Assembly (NCBI GenBank): GCA_021776375.1
Contig: JAJFGA010000022.1
Location: forward strand, 1-64,000
Length of the DNA stretch: 64,000 nucleotides
Origin: Hyphococcus sp.
GTDB lineage: Bacteria; Pseudomonadota; Alphaproteobacteria; Caulobacterales; Parvularculaceae
Direction: 5' to 3'
Below are positions 25,014 through 34,888 of the stretch, in pieces. The position numbers and the translations under genes are program-made. The notes under the pieces were generated by a model, which saw only the letters and a program-made list of their open reading frames with translations, was not told the origin of the DNA and did not search any database. Positions within the stretch are counted from its first letter, which is position 1. The number at the start of each line of letters is the position of its first letter.

Positions 25014-26315
25014 ATGATCAAGAAACAAGCCGCCTTTGCTGCAACGCTCGTCACCCTCATGTTGGCTGGCAGCGCAAATGCGCAGGATGCGCCGGTCGCA
25101 TCGGACACATCGGTTTTCGTATTCAACACGACATTATTTCTGATTTCGGGAATGGTGGTCATGTTCATGGCCGCCGGGTTTTGCATGCTTGAGGTCGGCC
25201 TCGTCCGATCAAAAAATGCAGCCACCATCTGCGTTAAAAATATCGCGCTCTATTCAATCGCAGGGATTATGGTCTGGCTGTTTGGGTATGATTTAATCTA
25301 CGGCGTTAAAGAGGGCGGCGTTATGGGCAAATTCAGTTTATTCCAAAGCTGGAAAGCCGATGACGCCGATCCGATAGGAACGGGCTACGCCGCCAGTTCG
25401 GACTGGTATTTCCAGATGGTGTTTGTGGCGACGGCGGCGTCAATTGTGTCGGGAACGCTGGCTGAGCGGGTCAAGCTATGGCCGTTCTTATTGTTTGTCG
25501 CCGTGCTGACCGGTTTCATCTATCCGATTCAAGCCGGATGGGTTTGGGGAACAGGATTTCTAGACACACGCTTTGATGATTTTGCCGGATCAACGCTGGT
25601 GCACTCAACCGGCGGCTGGGCGGCGCTCGCGGGGGCGCTAGTTTTAGGCGCGCGCAAGGGTAAATATGAAGGCGGCCGGGTGCATCCGTTTCCAGGTTCC
25701 TCCCTGCCGCTGGCGACGCTCGGCACATTTATTCTTTGGCTTGGCTGGTTCGGTTTTAATGGCGGCTCGCAACTGGCGCTCGGCACGATTGACGACGCAA
25801 TTGCGGTCGCAAAAATTTTCGTCAACACTAATATGGCCGCATGCGCTGGCGTTGTGACAGCGCTAGCCCTGACGCAGTTGCTATACAAGAAAGTTGATCT
25901 CACGATTGTGCTCAATGGCGCCATCGGCGGACTGGTGTCGATAACCGCCGAGCCGCTGCAACCGGAAATTTATCAGGCAATCCTCATCGGCGCTGTCGGC
26001 GGTGCGATTGTGACCTTCGCGGTGCCGCTCCTCGACAGGCTCAAGATTGACGATGTCGTTGGCGCGATCCCTGCGCACTTATTCTGCGGCATATGGGGAA
26101 CGCTCATTGTGCCGGTGAGCAACAAGGACGTGACATTCTTTGGCCAGCTCACGGGCGTTATCGTGATTGGCGCCTTTGTTTTTGCAGCGAGTATGTTGGC
26201 TTGGCTGGCATTGAAATTTACTGTCGGCATAAGAGCCAATGACCATGATGAACGACTAGGGCTGGACAAATCCGAGCTTGGACTTGAAGCCTATCCGGAA
26301 TTTGTATCGACGTAA
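25014..26315 (+). CDS. amtB: Ammonium transporter AmtB
   Basis: From ATG at 25014 (after GGGGATAGG) the protein is 433 residues with a cleavable signal (MLAGSANAQ) and eleven membrane segments. Signature parts are FMAAGFCMLEVGLVRSKNAA, the first pore His in STLVHSTGGWAALAGA (about 178) and the second in PAHLFCGIWG (about 340). It imports ammonium under nitrogen limitation and is closed by GlnK. An earlier ATG inside glnK would hide the signal peptide and is rejected. Confidence 0.95.
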   Translation: MIKKQAAFAATLVTLMLAGSANAQDAPVASDTSVFVFNTTLFLISGMVVMFMAAGFCMLEVGLVRSKNAATICVKNIALYSIAGIMVWLFGYDLIYGVKEGGVMGKFSLFQSWKADDADPIGTGYAASSDWYFQMVFVATAASIVSGTLAERVKLWPFLLFVAVLTGFIYPIQAGWVWGTGFLDTRFDDFAGSTLVHSTGGWAALAGALVLGARKGKYEGGRVHPFPGSSLPLATLGTFILWLGWFGFNGGSQLALGTIDDAIAVAKIFVNTNMAACAGVVTALALTQLLYKKVDLTIVLNGAIGGLVSITAEPLQPEIYQAILIGAVGGAIVTFAVPLLDRLKIDDVVGAIPAHLFCGIWGTLIVPVSNKDVTFFGQLTGVIVIGAFVFAASMLAWLALKFTVGIRANDHDERLGLDKSELGLEAYPEFVST

Positions 26316-26352
26316 GCGTAAATAGTGATGGAGAGTTTCCATAACTGAACAG

Positions 26353-27765
26353 ATGTTGAAATTCATCTCGCGTGATCGCGAGACGCCTCAAAAACGAGAT
26401 CCCGGTGCGCGCGCCCAGGATTTCGACGAAATATATAAGGCGTTCGCAAAAGACCATGCAGCTGCGCAGGCATCGCGTTGCAGCCAGTGCGGCGTGCCGT
26501 TTTGTGTCGACCATTGCCCGCTTGGCAACGACATTCCCGACTGGCTGAAGCTGGTTGCGGAAGACCGCCTGGAAGAGGCCTATGCGGTCTCGGCCGCGAC
26601 CAACAACATGCCGGAAGTGTGCGGCAGAATTTGCCCGCAGGACCGCCTTTGCGAGGGCTCCTGCGTCATCGAACAATCTGGCCACGGAACGGTGACCATT
26701 GGTTCGGTCGAGCAATATATTACCGAGACAGCATGGGAACAGGGTTGGATAAAGCCGCTCTGCCCGGCGCGAGAGCGGATGCAATCGATCGGGATTATCG
26801 GCGCGGGACCTGCTGGGCTCGCCGCAGCCGAAGAGCTGCGCCGTGATGGCTTCCAGGTAAAAGTCTATGACCGCCACGATCGCGCCGGCGGATTACTGAT
26901 CTATGGTATTCCGAATTTCAAACTTGAAAAAGAAGTGGTGACGCGGCGGACCGCCTATCTCGAACAGAGCGGCATTCAATTGGTTGCGAATTTCGAAATT
27001 GGCCGCGATGCGAGGCTCAATGATCTGCGCGCGCAACATGATGCGGTTCTGATCGCAACGGGCGTTTATAAAGCCCGTGATCTGGTTTGTCCCGGTAGCG
27101 GCAATCAAGGCGTGGTTGCGGCGCTGGATTATCTGATCGCCTCAAACCGCAAAGGACTTGGCGATGATATCCCGGATGGTGATGCGGCGACGCTCGACGC
27201 CGCCGGCAAAAAGGTTGTTGTCGTCGGCGGCGGCGACACGGCGATGGATTGCGTGCGTACAGCGGTGCGTCAGGGCGCGATATTGGTCACCTGCCTTTAT
27301 CGGCGCGACCGAAAAAACATGCCCGGCTCGGCCCGCGAGGTGAAAAACGCCGAAGAAGAGGGCGTCATTTTCGAATGGCTCGCAGCGCCCAAGGCGGTGC
27401 TTGGTGATGCAGCCCGCGCGGCGGGTTTGCGCGTTGTACGCATGGAACTGGGCGAGGCGGATGCAACCGGGCGCCGGGCGCCTGTAGAAACCTCTGGCGG
27501 CGAATGTGATTTGGACGCCGACATGGTCATCAAAGCACTCGGCTTTGAGCCGGAAGATTTGCCGCACATGTTTGGTGAGCCGGCGCTGAAAACAACCACG
27601 CGCGGCACGCTGCGGGTTAATCCCTTGACCTTGGAGACCAATCTAGCGGGCGTTTACGCTGCCGGCGATATTGTTCGCGGTGCGTCGCTGGTAGTTTGGG
27701 CAATCCGCGACGGGCGGGTCGCCGCAGCGGCCATTGCCGCGCAGTTAAAACTTTTGGCGCAATAA
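26353..27765 (+). CDS. gltD: Glutamate synthase small subunit GltD
   Basis: The 470-residue NADPH-dependent flavoprotein subunit supplies electrons to GltB. The N-terminal Fe-S cysteines are CSQCGVPFCVDHCPLGN (about 42-58) and CGRICPQDRLCEGSC (about 94-108). The FAD motif IGIIGAGPAGLAAAEEL (about 143-159) and NADPH motif VVVVGGGDTAMDCV (about 288-301) follow. The order is gltD then gltB, the reverse of E. coli. It lies 37 bases after amtB, so the four nitrogen genes may be expressed together. Confidence 0.95.
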   Translation: MLKFISRDRETPQKRDPGARAQDFDEIYKAFAKDHAAAQASRCSQCGVPFCVDHCPLGNDIPDWLKLVAEDRLEEAYAVSAATNNMPEVCGRICPQDRLCEGSCVIEQSGHGTVTIGSVEQYITETAWEQGWIKPLCPARERMQSIGIIGAGPAGLAAAEELRRDGFQVKVYDRHDRAGGLLIYGIPNFKLEKEVVTRRTAYLEQSGIQLVANFEIGRDARLNDLRAQHDAVLIATGVYKARDLVCPGSGNQGVVAALDYLIASNRKGLGDDIPDGDAATLDAAGKKVVVVGGGDTAMDCVRTAVRQGAILVTCLYRRDRKNMPGSAREVKNAEEEGVIFEWLAAPKAVLGDAARAAGLRVVRMELGEADATGRRAPVETSGGECDLDADMVIKALGFEPEDLPHMFGEPALKTTTRGTLRVNPLTLETNLAGVYAAGDIVRGASLVVWAIRDGRVAAAAIAAQLKLLAQ

Positions 27766-27798
27766 ATTGCAGCTGAATAAATGTTACAAGGCTAATGG

Positions 27799-30700
27799 AT
27801 GACAGACTTCGTGACGACATATGAAGATCGCCGTGCACGTCTTATTTCCGCCAACGCCTATGATCCGGCTTCGGAACATGACGCCTGCGGCGTTGGTCTG
27901 GTGGCGGCGCTCGATGCGCGTCCGCGCCGCGAGGTCGTAGAGATGGCGATTGCCGCGCTGAAAGCGGTGTGGCATCGCGGCGCCGTTGATGCTGACGGGA
28001 AAACTGGCGATGGCGCTGGCATTCGCCTCAATGTTCCGCAGGAATTGTTTCGGTCTTTCGTTGAACGCACCGGTCATCGGCCCGGCAAGGAAGATATCTG
28101 CGTCGGCATGGTGTTTCTGCCGAGGACCAATTTCGCAGCACAAGATGCTGCGCGGGCGATCGTTGAGTCAGAAATTTTGCGCCGTGGGTTTTACATTTAC
28201 GGCTGGCGCCAGGCGCCGGTGAATGCGGGCTGTCTTGGTGAAAAAGCCAATGCGACACGCCCCGGCATCGAGCAGATTTTGTTCTGTGACCCGAAAGGAC
28301 GCGATCAGGAAGAGCTTGATATTGCCCTATACATCGTCAGACGACGGATTGAACAACAGGCCCGCGAGCAGGGCATGCACGAGCTTTATGTATGCTCATT
28401 ATCATCGCAGGATGTTGTCTATAAGGGCATGTTCCTCGCCGAAGATATCGATGAATTCTATGAGGACCTGAAAGACAAACGCTTCGTATCGCGGGTGGCG
28501 ATCTTCCATCAGCGCTATTCGACCAACACGTTTCCGGAATGGCGCCTCGCACAACCGTTCCGCATGCTGGCCCATAATGGCGAGATTAATACGCTCAAAG
28601 GAAACATCAACTGGATGAAAAGCCATGAAATCCGGATGACGTCGGAGACCTTTGGCGAAGACGACCATTATACCAAGCCGGTTATTCAGCCCGGTTCTTC
28701 AGATTCGGCAGCACTAGATCAGGTGTTTGAACTTCTGGTGCGCGCCGGACGCACCGCGCCGATGGCCAAGACGCTGTTAATTCCTGAGGCGTGGTCAAAA
28801 CGCGGCTCGGTAATGCCGTCGCAATGGCGCGCACTGTTTGAATATAGCAATGCGGTCATGGAGCCGTGGGACGGCCCGGCGGCGATTGCCGCTTATGACG
28901 GACGCTGGGCGGTTGCGGGGCTGGACCGCAGCGGGTTGCGCCCTTTGCGCTACGCCATCACAGAGGATGGCATTCTGGCGGTCGGATCAGAGGCGGGCAT
29001 GTGTCCTTTAGAGGGCCGTAAGGTCAAAAAGCGCGGCGCGATCGGGCCCGGACGGATGATCGCCGTCGATATGGAAAAAGCCAGGCTCTATGATTCTGAT
29101 GATATTCTGAACCGCCTCGCCAATCGCTTTCCGTATAAGGAATGGTTGGAGAACATTGTAGAACTCGATCCCAAAATTGGCCCAGGTGCTGAAGATCGTT
29201 TGTTCGAAGGTGAAAATCTCGTGCGCCGTCAAGCTGGCGCCAGTTATGATATGGAGGCGCTGGAACTGATCTTGCGGCCTCTGGTCGAAGACGCCAAGGA
29301 GGCCGTCGGCTCCATGGGCGACGACACGCCAATTGCTGTTTTGTCTAATAAATACAGACCTTTGTCACATTTTTTTCGTCAGAATTTCAGCCAGGTCACC
29401 AATCCGCCGATTGACCCTTTGCGCGAGCATGGGGTGATGAGCCTGAAGACGCGATTTAAAAACCTTGGCAATATTCTGGCGATAAATAAGACGCAAACGG
29501 ACGTTTTTGTGCTGGAAAGCCCAGTTTTAACCAACGGTATGTTTGCGCGGCTCAAGGGCTTCCTCGATCAGAAAATTGTCGAAATCGATTGCACCTATGA
29601 TGCGGCGACGGCAACGGGCAATGGCGAGGCGTTGCGTGATGCATTGGCCCGTATCCGCACGGCAGCCGCAGCGGCGGTCAGGGCTGGCGCCGGGCATGTG
29701 ATTCTGACGGATGAATATCAGGGGCCGGACCGTATTGCCGTACCAATGATCCTCGCTGCCGGCGGTGTTCACGCGCATCTTACCAATGCCGGCAGTCGGT
29801 CTTATTGCTCCATCATCGTGCGCTCGGCCGAATGTATCGACTCGCATTATCTCGCTGTCCTGGTCGGCGCCGGTGCGACGGTGGTCAACCCTTATCTCGC
29901 ATTTGACAGCGTCGCCGATGCGCAATCGAAAGGGCGCTATAACGGCCGCTCGCTTAGCGATTGCGTTATCAATTATAAGGCCGGCCTTGAAGCGGGCCTG
30001 ATGAAAATCATCTCCAAGATGGGAATATCGGTGATTTCATCCTATCGCGGCGGTTGCAATTTTGAAGCGCTCGGCCTGTCGCGCACATTGGTTGGAGAAT
30101 TTTTCCCTGGCATGACCAGCCGGATTTCCGGCATCGGCCTTGCCGGGCTGGAACAGAAAACCGCAGAGCTGCACGGCGCGGCATGGCAAAGCGAAGCACC
30201 GGCGCTGCCGGTCGGCGGGTTTTTCCGCCAGCGCCGTCGGGGTGAACACCACATTGTTGAGGCCGGTTTGGTGAGTGATTTGCAAACTGCGGTGCGCAAT
30301 GACGACGCGACGGTCTATGCGCGTTATTCGGATGCGCTGAAAAAACAACCGCCATCGCAAATTCGCGATCTGTTGCGCACGCGCGCTATGGGCGATGCGG
30401 TCAGTCTTGATGATGTAGAGACGGCAAACGATGTTCGTCAGCGGTTTTTAACGCCGGGCATGTCACTTGGCGCCCTGTCGCCGGAAGCCCATGGCGCCTT
30501 GAACATCGCCATGAACCGCATCGGCGCGAAATCAGTTTCCGGAGAGGGCGGTGAAGACCCCGAACGCTACACGCCGCGGCCAAATGGCGACAACGCTAAT
30601 TCGGCGGTGAAACAAATTGCGTCCGGGCGGTTTGGTGTCACGGCGGAATATTTAAACCAGTGCCGCGAGATTGAGATTAAAGTTGCACAAGGCGCCAAGC

Positions 30701-32310
30701 CCGGCGAGGGCGGGCAGTTGCCGGGGTTCAAAGTTACCCAGTTCATCGCGCGCATGCGTCTGGCGACGCCCGGCGTGACATTGATTTCACCGCCGCCGCA
30801 TCACGATATTTATTCGATCGAGGATCTGGCGCAGCTGATTTACGATCTGAAGCAGATCAATCCGGTAGCGCGGGTCTGTGTCAAGCTGGTCTCCGCTACC
30901 GGTATTGGCGCCATCGCCGCCGGCGTCGCCAAAGCCAAAGCCGATGTGATTTTGATTTCCGGCAATGTCGGCGGCACTGGCGCCAGCGCCCAGACCTCAA
31001 TCAAGTTCGCCGGCGCGCCATGGGAGTTAGGTCTGTCGGAGGCCCATCAAGTCCTTACCCTGAACAATTTGCGCGAGCAGGTGACGCTCCGAACCGATGG
31101 CGGCATCCGCACCGGCCGCGATATAGTCGTCGCCGCGATGCTGGGCGCTGAAGAATACGGCATAGGCACGATTTCTCTCATCGCGCTTGGCTGCCTGATG
31201 GTGCGCCAGTGCCATTCAAACACTTGTCCGGTGGGGATTTGCACCCAGGATGACGCCTTGCGCGAACATTTTGCCGGCGCGCCGGACCATGTCGTTAATC
31301 TGATGACGTTCCTCGCCGAAGAAACGCGGCAGATTCTAGCTTCGCTCGGCGCCCGTTCGCTTGAAGACATTATTGGCCGCGCCGATCTTTTGGATCAGGT
31401 CTCGCGCGGCGCCGCCCATCTTGATGATCTCGATCTCAACCCGATCCTCATTCGCGCGGAAGCCGGAGAGCGCCCACGGCGGTCAACACGTAAAGGCCGA
31501 AACAGCGTTGAAGATACGCTCGACCAGCGCATCATGCCGGAAATTGCGCCCTTCCTTGAGCAGCGCGAGAAGTTGCAGCTTTCCTATCCGGTGAAAAACA
31601 CCGACCGGGCGATTGGTGCGCGGATTTCCTCCCACATCGTACGCAAGTTCAACAAAGGCGATCTTTGTGAAGGTCATTTGACCATCCGGTTAAAGGGATC
31701 GGCCGGTCAGTCCCTCGGCGCCTTTAGTGCGCATGGATTGAAGTTGATCGTCGATGGCGAGGCCAATGATTATGTTGGCAAGGGCCTTTCCGGCGCCAGT
31801 ATTGTGGTGCGTCCGGAAGCTGCGCGCGCCGGCGCGGGCGATGCGGTCATCGGCAACACCTGCCTTTACGGCGCGACGTCGGGTGCGCTGTTTGCGGCGG
31901 GCCGTGCGGGCGGGCGGTTTGCGGTTCGAAACTCCGGTGCGGTCACGGTGATTGAGGGCTGCTCGGCCAATGGCTGTGAATATATGACCGGCGGCGTTGC
32001 CGTTATTTTGGGAAGCGTCGGCGCCAATTTCGCCGCCGGGATGACCGGTGGGCGGGCATACGTTTTTGATGAGGAATCGTTATTTGAAGGCGTCGTCAAC
32101 CCGGACAGCGTCGCATGGCGGCGGTTTTCCGGCGGTGACGACCACAAGGATTGCCGTACCCTGATTGAGCGCCACTGGAGTGAGACCCGTTCGCCAAAAG
32201 CGCGCGGCCTGCTTGACGACTGGTCCAATGCTGCGACGAAGTTCTGGGTCATCGAGCCGCTCGAAACGCTCGCGCGCCAAGAGGTTGAAGACGCCGCTAA
32301 ATCTGCGTGA
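27799..32310 (+). CDS. gltB: Glutamate synthase large subunit GltB
   Basis: The 1503-residue enzyme combines an N-terminal class II glutamine amidotransferase, a central domain, an FMN-binding synthase domain and a C-terminal GXGXG beta-helix. The catalytic Cys lies in EHDACGVG at about residue 31, so a roughly 30-residue propeptide would be cleaved. The [3Fe-4S] cysteines are CHSNTCPVGIC (about 1137-1147). It makes two glutamates from glutamine and 2-oxoglutarate. The length is normal and no frameshift is seen. Confidence 0.97.
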   Translation: MTDFVTTYEDRRARLISANAYDPASEHDACGVGLVAALDARPRREVVEMAIAALKAVWHRGAVDADGKTGDGAGIRLNVPQELFRSFVERTGHRPGKEDICVGMVFLPRTNFAAQDAARAIVESEILRRGFYIYGWRQAPVNAGCLGEKANATRPGIEQILFCDPKGRDQEELDIALYIVRRRIEQQAREQGMHELYVCSLSSQDVVYKGMFLAEDIDEFYEDLKDKRFVSRVAIFHQRYSTNTFPEWRLAQPFRMLAHNGEINTLKGNINWMKSHEIRMTSETFGEDDHYTKPVIQPGSSDSAALDQVFELLVRAGRTAPMAKTLLIPEAWSKRGSVMPSQWRALFEYSNAVMEPWDGPAAIAAYDGRWAVAGLDRSGLRPLRYAITEDGILAVGSEAGMCPLEGRKVKKRGAIGPGRMIAVDMEKARLYDSDDILNRLANRFPYKEWLENIVELDPKIGPGAEDRLFEGENLVRRQAGASYDMEALELILRPLVEDAKEAVGSMGDDTPIAVLSNKYRPLSHFFRQNFSQVTNPPIDPLREHGVMSLKTRFKNLGNILAINKTQTDVFVLESPVLTNGMFARLKGFLDQKIVEIDCTYDAATATGNGEALRDALARIRTAAAAAVRAGAGHVILTDEYQGPDRIAVPMILAAGGVHAHLTNAGSRSYCSIIVRSAECIDSHYLAVLVGAGATVVNPYLAFDSVADAQSKGRYNGRSLSDCVINYKAGLEAGLMKIISKMGISVISSYRGGCNFEALGLSRTLVGEFFPGMTSRISGIGLAGLEQKTAELHGAAWQSEAPALPVGGFFRQRRRGEHHIVEAGLVSDLQTAVRNDDATVYARYSDALKKQPPSQIRDLLRTRAMGDAVSLDDVETANDVRQRFLTPGMSLGALSPEAHGALNIAMNRIGAKSVSGEGGEDPERYTPRPNGDNANSAVKQIASGRFGVTAEYLNQCREIEIKVAQGAKPGEGGQLPGFKVTQFIARMRLATPGVTLISPPPHHDIYSIEDLAQLIYDLKQINPVARVCVKLVSATGIGAIAAGVAKAKADVILISGNVGGTGASAQTSIKFAGAPWELGLSEAHQVLTLNNLREQVTLRTDGGIRTGRDIVVAAMLGAEEYGIGTISLIALGCLMVRQCHSNTCPVGICTQDDALREHFAGAPDHVVNLMTFLAEETRQILASLGARSLEDIIGRADLLDQVSRGAAHLDDLDLNPILIRAEAGERPRRSTRKGRNSVEDTLDQRIMPEIAPFLEQREKLQLSYPVKNTDRAIGARISSHIVRKFNKGDLCEGHLTIRLKGSAGQSLGAFSAHGLKLIVDGEANDYVGKGLSGASIVVRPEAARAGAGDAVIGNTCLYGATSGALFAAGRAGGRFAVRNSGAVTVIEGCSANGCEYMTGGVAVILGSVGANFAAGMTGGRAYVFDEESLFEGVVNPDSVAWRRFSGGDDHKDCRTLIERHWSETRSPKARGLLDDWSNAATKFWVIEPLETLARQEVEDAAKSA

Positions 32311-32361
32311 CTTCTACAATGAGTGTGCTAGATCGCGCCGGGATGGTGACCGCGAGTAAAC

Positions 32362-33543
32362 ATGACGAACACTGAAGAATTCTACCGTATCAAACAGTTA
32401 CCGCCTTATGTGTTTGAGGAGGTCAATGCGCTGAAGGCGAGCCTCAGAGCGAGCGGACGCGATATTATCGACCTTGGCATGGGCAATCCCGACATGCCGA
32501 CACCGCCGCATATTGTCGAGAAACTAATTGAAACGGCGCGCAATCCAAAGGCGCATCGCTATTCGGCGTCACGGGGCATCATTGGCCTGCGCCGGGCGAT
32601 GGCGCGCTATTATGAGCGGCGTTTTGGCGTTGGACTCGACCCGGAAACGGAAGTCGTCGCAACCATTGGATCGAAAGAAGGCTTTGCTAATCTCGCCCAG
32701 GCGATCACCGCGCCGGGCGACATTATTTTATCGCCAAACCCCGCTTATCCGATCCATGCCTATGGGTTCATCATCGCCGGCGGGGTCATTGAAGCGGCGC
32801 CGGCGCTGACGCCGGAGCAATACCTCGCCGGCCTCAGCGCAGCGATTGGCGCCAGCAAAAAAAGCCCGCGGGCAATGGTGATCAACTACCCGTCAAACCC
32901 AACCGCGCAAACGGTAGAGCTTGAGTTTTACAAAGACGTTGTTGCGTTGGCGCGCAAACACGACATCATAATTTTGTCGGACCTTGCCTATGGCGAGATT
33001 TATTTCGCTGCGCCGCCGCCCTCCATCCTGCAGGTTGAAGGCGCGCGTGACGTTGCCGTTGAAATCAATTCCCTTTCTAAAACCTTTGCCATGGCGGGCT
33101 GGCGGGTTGGTATGGCGGTTGGCAATGCGCGGCTGATCGCGGCGCTTGCGCGCGTTAAATCCTACCTTGATTACGGCGCTTTCACGCCTATTCAGGTGGC
33201 CGCTGTTGCGGCGCTTGATGGGCCGACGGACTGTATCGACGACATCCGCGAGACGTATCTTGGCCGCCGCGATACTGTCATTGAGCATTTTGCCATGGCC
33301 GGTTGGGATATCCCGAAGCCCGATGCGTCAATGTTCGCCTGGGCGGCAATCCCGGAGCCATATCGCAGTCTTGGCTCGGTTGAGTTTGCGAAAATGCTGA
33401 TGGAAAAGGCCGATGTCGCCGTCGCGCCGGGCCTCGGCTTTGGTGAATATGGCGATGGTCATGTGCGTATCGGTCTGGTCGAGAACCAGCAACGCATCCG
33501 CCAGGCGGCGCGCAACATTAAGCGTGCATTTCAAAATAATTAA
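32362..33543 (+). CDS. alaC: Class I/II aminotransferase, AlaC / LL-DAP aminotransferase group
   Basis: The 393-residue PLP enzyme has the core of AlaC-type alanine aminotransferases: IDLGMGNPDMPTP at about 37-49, the substrate loop SPNPAYPIHAYGF, the NYPSNPTAQTVE motif, and the Schiff-base Lys in NSLSKTFAMAGWRVG (about 239). The group also contains LL-diaminopimelate aminotransferases, so alanine specificity is inferred. It lies just after gltB, which supplies its likely amino donor, glutamate. Confidence 0.8.
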   Translation: MTNTEEFYRIKQLPPYVFEEVNALKASLRASGRDIIDLGMGNPDMPTPPHIVEKLIETARNPKAHRYSASRGIIGLRRAMARYYERRFGVGLDPETEVVATIGSKEGFANLAQAITAPGDIILSPNPAYPIHAYGFIIAGGVIEAAPALTPEQYLAGLSAAIGASKKSPRAMVINYPSNPTAQTVELEFYKDVVALARKHDIIILSDLAYGEIYFAAPPPSILQVEGARDVAVEINSLSKTFAMAGWRVGMAVGNARLIAALARVKSYLDYGAFTPIQVAAVAALDGPTDCIDDIRETYLGRRDTVIEHFAMAGWDIPKPDASMFAWAAIPEPYRSLGSVEFAKMLMEKADVAVAPGLGFGEYGDGHVRIGLVENQQRIRQAARNIKRAFQNN

Positions 33544-33682
33544 CCGCTTCTGATATGGTTTCTATACGACGGATCAGAAATTATAGTGACGCGTGCGGGC
33601 GGCGTTAGACGATTAATGCAAATTTGTTATTGCGCAATATTTTCAGTTGACGCGCCAAACATTCTGACTAAACCTCCCGACA

Positions 33683-33811
33683 ACTCATCAAGACCAGCTG
33701 AGGGACAGGCCCTGTGACGCTGGGGCAACCGCTGAAAAGCCAGACCGGCTTTGAGGAAAGGTGCCAATTCCTTCGAGACGCCGATGTATCGGATGGTCTC
33801 GAGAGATGAGT
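33683..33811 (+). ncRNA. SAM-I-like (S-box) riboswitch upstream of metX
   Basis: Helix P1 is formed by CTCATC (33684-33689) and GATGAG (33805-33810). Between them lie the S-box blocks AGCTGAGGGACAGGCCCTGTGACGC-type sequence (33697 on), GGGGCAACC (33722-33730) and GGTGCCAATTCC (33760-33771). S-box RNAs bind S-adenosylmethionine and reduce expression of methionine genes, fitting the metX-metB operon that follows. A TTGACG (33647) with TAAACC 16 bases later would start transcription near 33681, at the riboswitch edge. SAM-I is less usual than SAM-II in alphaproteobacteria; the SAM-I/IV variant class is the alternative. Confidence 0.85.
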
Positions 33812-33898
33812 CGGACGAGTGACGGTGAATTTCGTCCGATTAGGTCTCTGCGAATTGCTTTTTGAGCAACGGGTCGAGTAACGCAGAGGCGAGTGATG
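33811..33898 (+). promoter_or_regulatory. metX: Expression platform: hairpin over the metX ribosome site
   Basis: After the riboswitch, TCGGACGA pairs with TCGTCCGA (33811-33839). Then CTCTGCG (33846-33852) pairs with CGCAGAG (33882-33888), with an inner TTGCT/AGCAA stem. The second hairpin covers AGAGG at 33885-33889, the ribosome site of the ATG at 33896. There is no T tract, so control is more likely translational than by termination. Confidence 0.55.
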
Positions 33899-34888
33899 TA
33901 CGCAGCAATTCAAGAAGTACCAGGCACGCAGGCGCAAGCGGCACGTGACTTTTGCGATGTCCACATTCACCTGCCGGCGGATTTTGGGCTGGATAGTGGT
34001 GAAAGGCTGAACCGCGCCGAGTTGCGCTTGCGCATCCATGGCGACCTTGAAAAGCCTGTGGTTGCCGTTGCCGGGGGCGTTTCCGCCAGCAGGGTTGTCG
34101 CTGATACGGATACGGACAAAGGTTGGTGGAGCGATATTGTCGCGCGTGGCGGGGCTATCGATTTAGACCATTTCTGCGTCCTTGGTTTTGACTTTCTGCC
34201 TGCGGATATCGAGACCGCGCACGCGATTTCAACCGCAGACCAGGCCCGCGCGCTGGCAGTAGCGCTCACCTCATTGAACATTGAAACCCTCTTCGCTTTT
34301 GCGGGCGCGTCTTATGGCGGCATGGTCGCGCTTGCCTTTGCGGCGGCTTATCCGGCGCGTGTCAAATATCTCTCTATTGTCTCGGCGGCGGCCAAACCGC
34401 ACCCGGCGGCGACGGCGCTGCGCGGGGTGCAGCGGCGGATCATTGATTTTGCGCAGCGCGTTGGCGAGCCCCGCGAGGGCGTGCGTTTGGCGCGCCAACT
34501 GGCAATGATCAGCTATCGCACGCCGGCGGAATTTGAGACGCGGTTCAGCCACAGGCCGGGCGCCGATGTTGGCGATCCGCATGAAGTTTGCAAATATCTG
34601 ATTGCGCGCGGGCGCGCCTATCCGATGTCCGCCGAGCGTTATCTGACGCTATCGGACTCCGTCGATCGCCACTGCATTGACCCGACAAGAATCGATGCCG
34701 ACAGCCTTTTAATCGCCGTTACAAGCGATCAGCTGGCGCCGGTGGGCGACATGCGCCGACTGGCGCGCGACCTACAAACCGCAACGCTTTGCGAAATCAG
34801 TTCCCTCTATGGCCACGACGCCTTCCTGAAGGAAGCCGCCATCATTGGCCCTTTCATCAAATCTTTCCTTGAGGACCGCCTGTCATGA
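33896..34888 (+). CDS. metX: Homoserine O-acyltransferase MetX (succinyl or acetyl)
   Basis: The 330-residue alpha/beta-hydrolase-fold protein activates homoserine for methionine synthesis. The nucleophile elbow is AGASYGGMVALAFAAAYP (Ser about 139), followed by SAAAKPHPAATALRGVQRRII, typical of the MetX family, and the catalytic Asp/His in DQLAPV and YGHDAFL. Whether the donor is succinyl- or acetyl-CoA cannot be read safely. The GTG one codon upstream is less likely than ATG at 33896. The stop overlaps the metB start by four bases. Confidence 0.88.
   Translation: MYAAIQEVPGTQAQAARDFCDVHIHLPADFGLDSGERLNRAELRLRIHGDLEKPVVAVAGGVSASRVVADTDTDKGWWSDIVARGGAIDLDHFCVLGFDFLPADIETAHAISTADQARALAVALTSLNIETLFAFAGASYGGMVALAFAAAYPARVKYLSIVSAAAKPHPAATALRGVQRRIIDFAQRVGEPREGVRLARQLAMISYRTPAEFETRFSHRPGADVGDPHEVCKYLIARGRAYPMSAERYLTLSDSVDRHCIDPTRIDADSLLIAVTSDQLAPVGDMRRLARDLQTATLCEISSLYGHDAFLKEAAIIGPFIKSFLEDRLS

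Noticed and set aside
27858-32252. Many 60-140-codon frames opposite or inside gltB
   Set aside because: They are shadows produced by GC-rich codon bias of the large gene.
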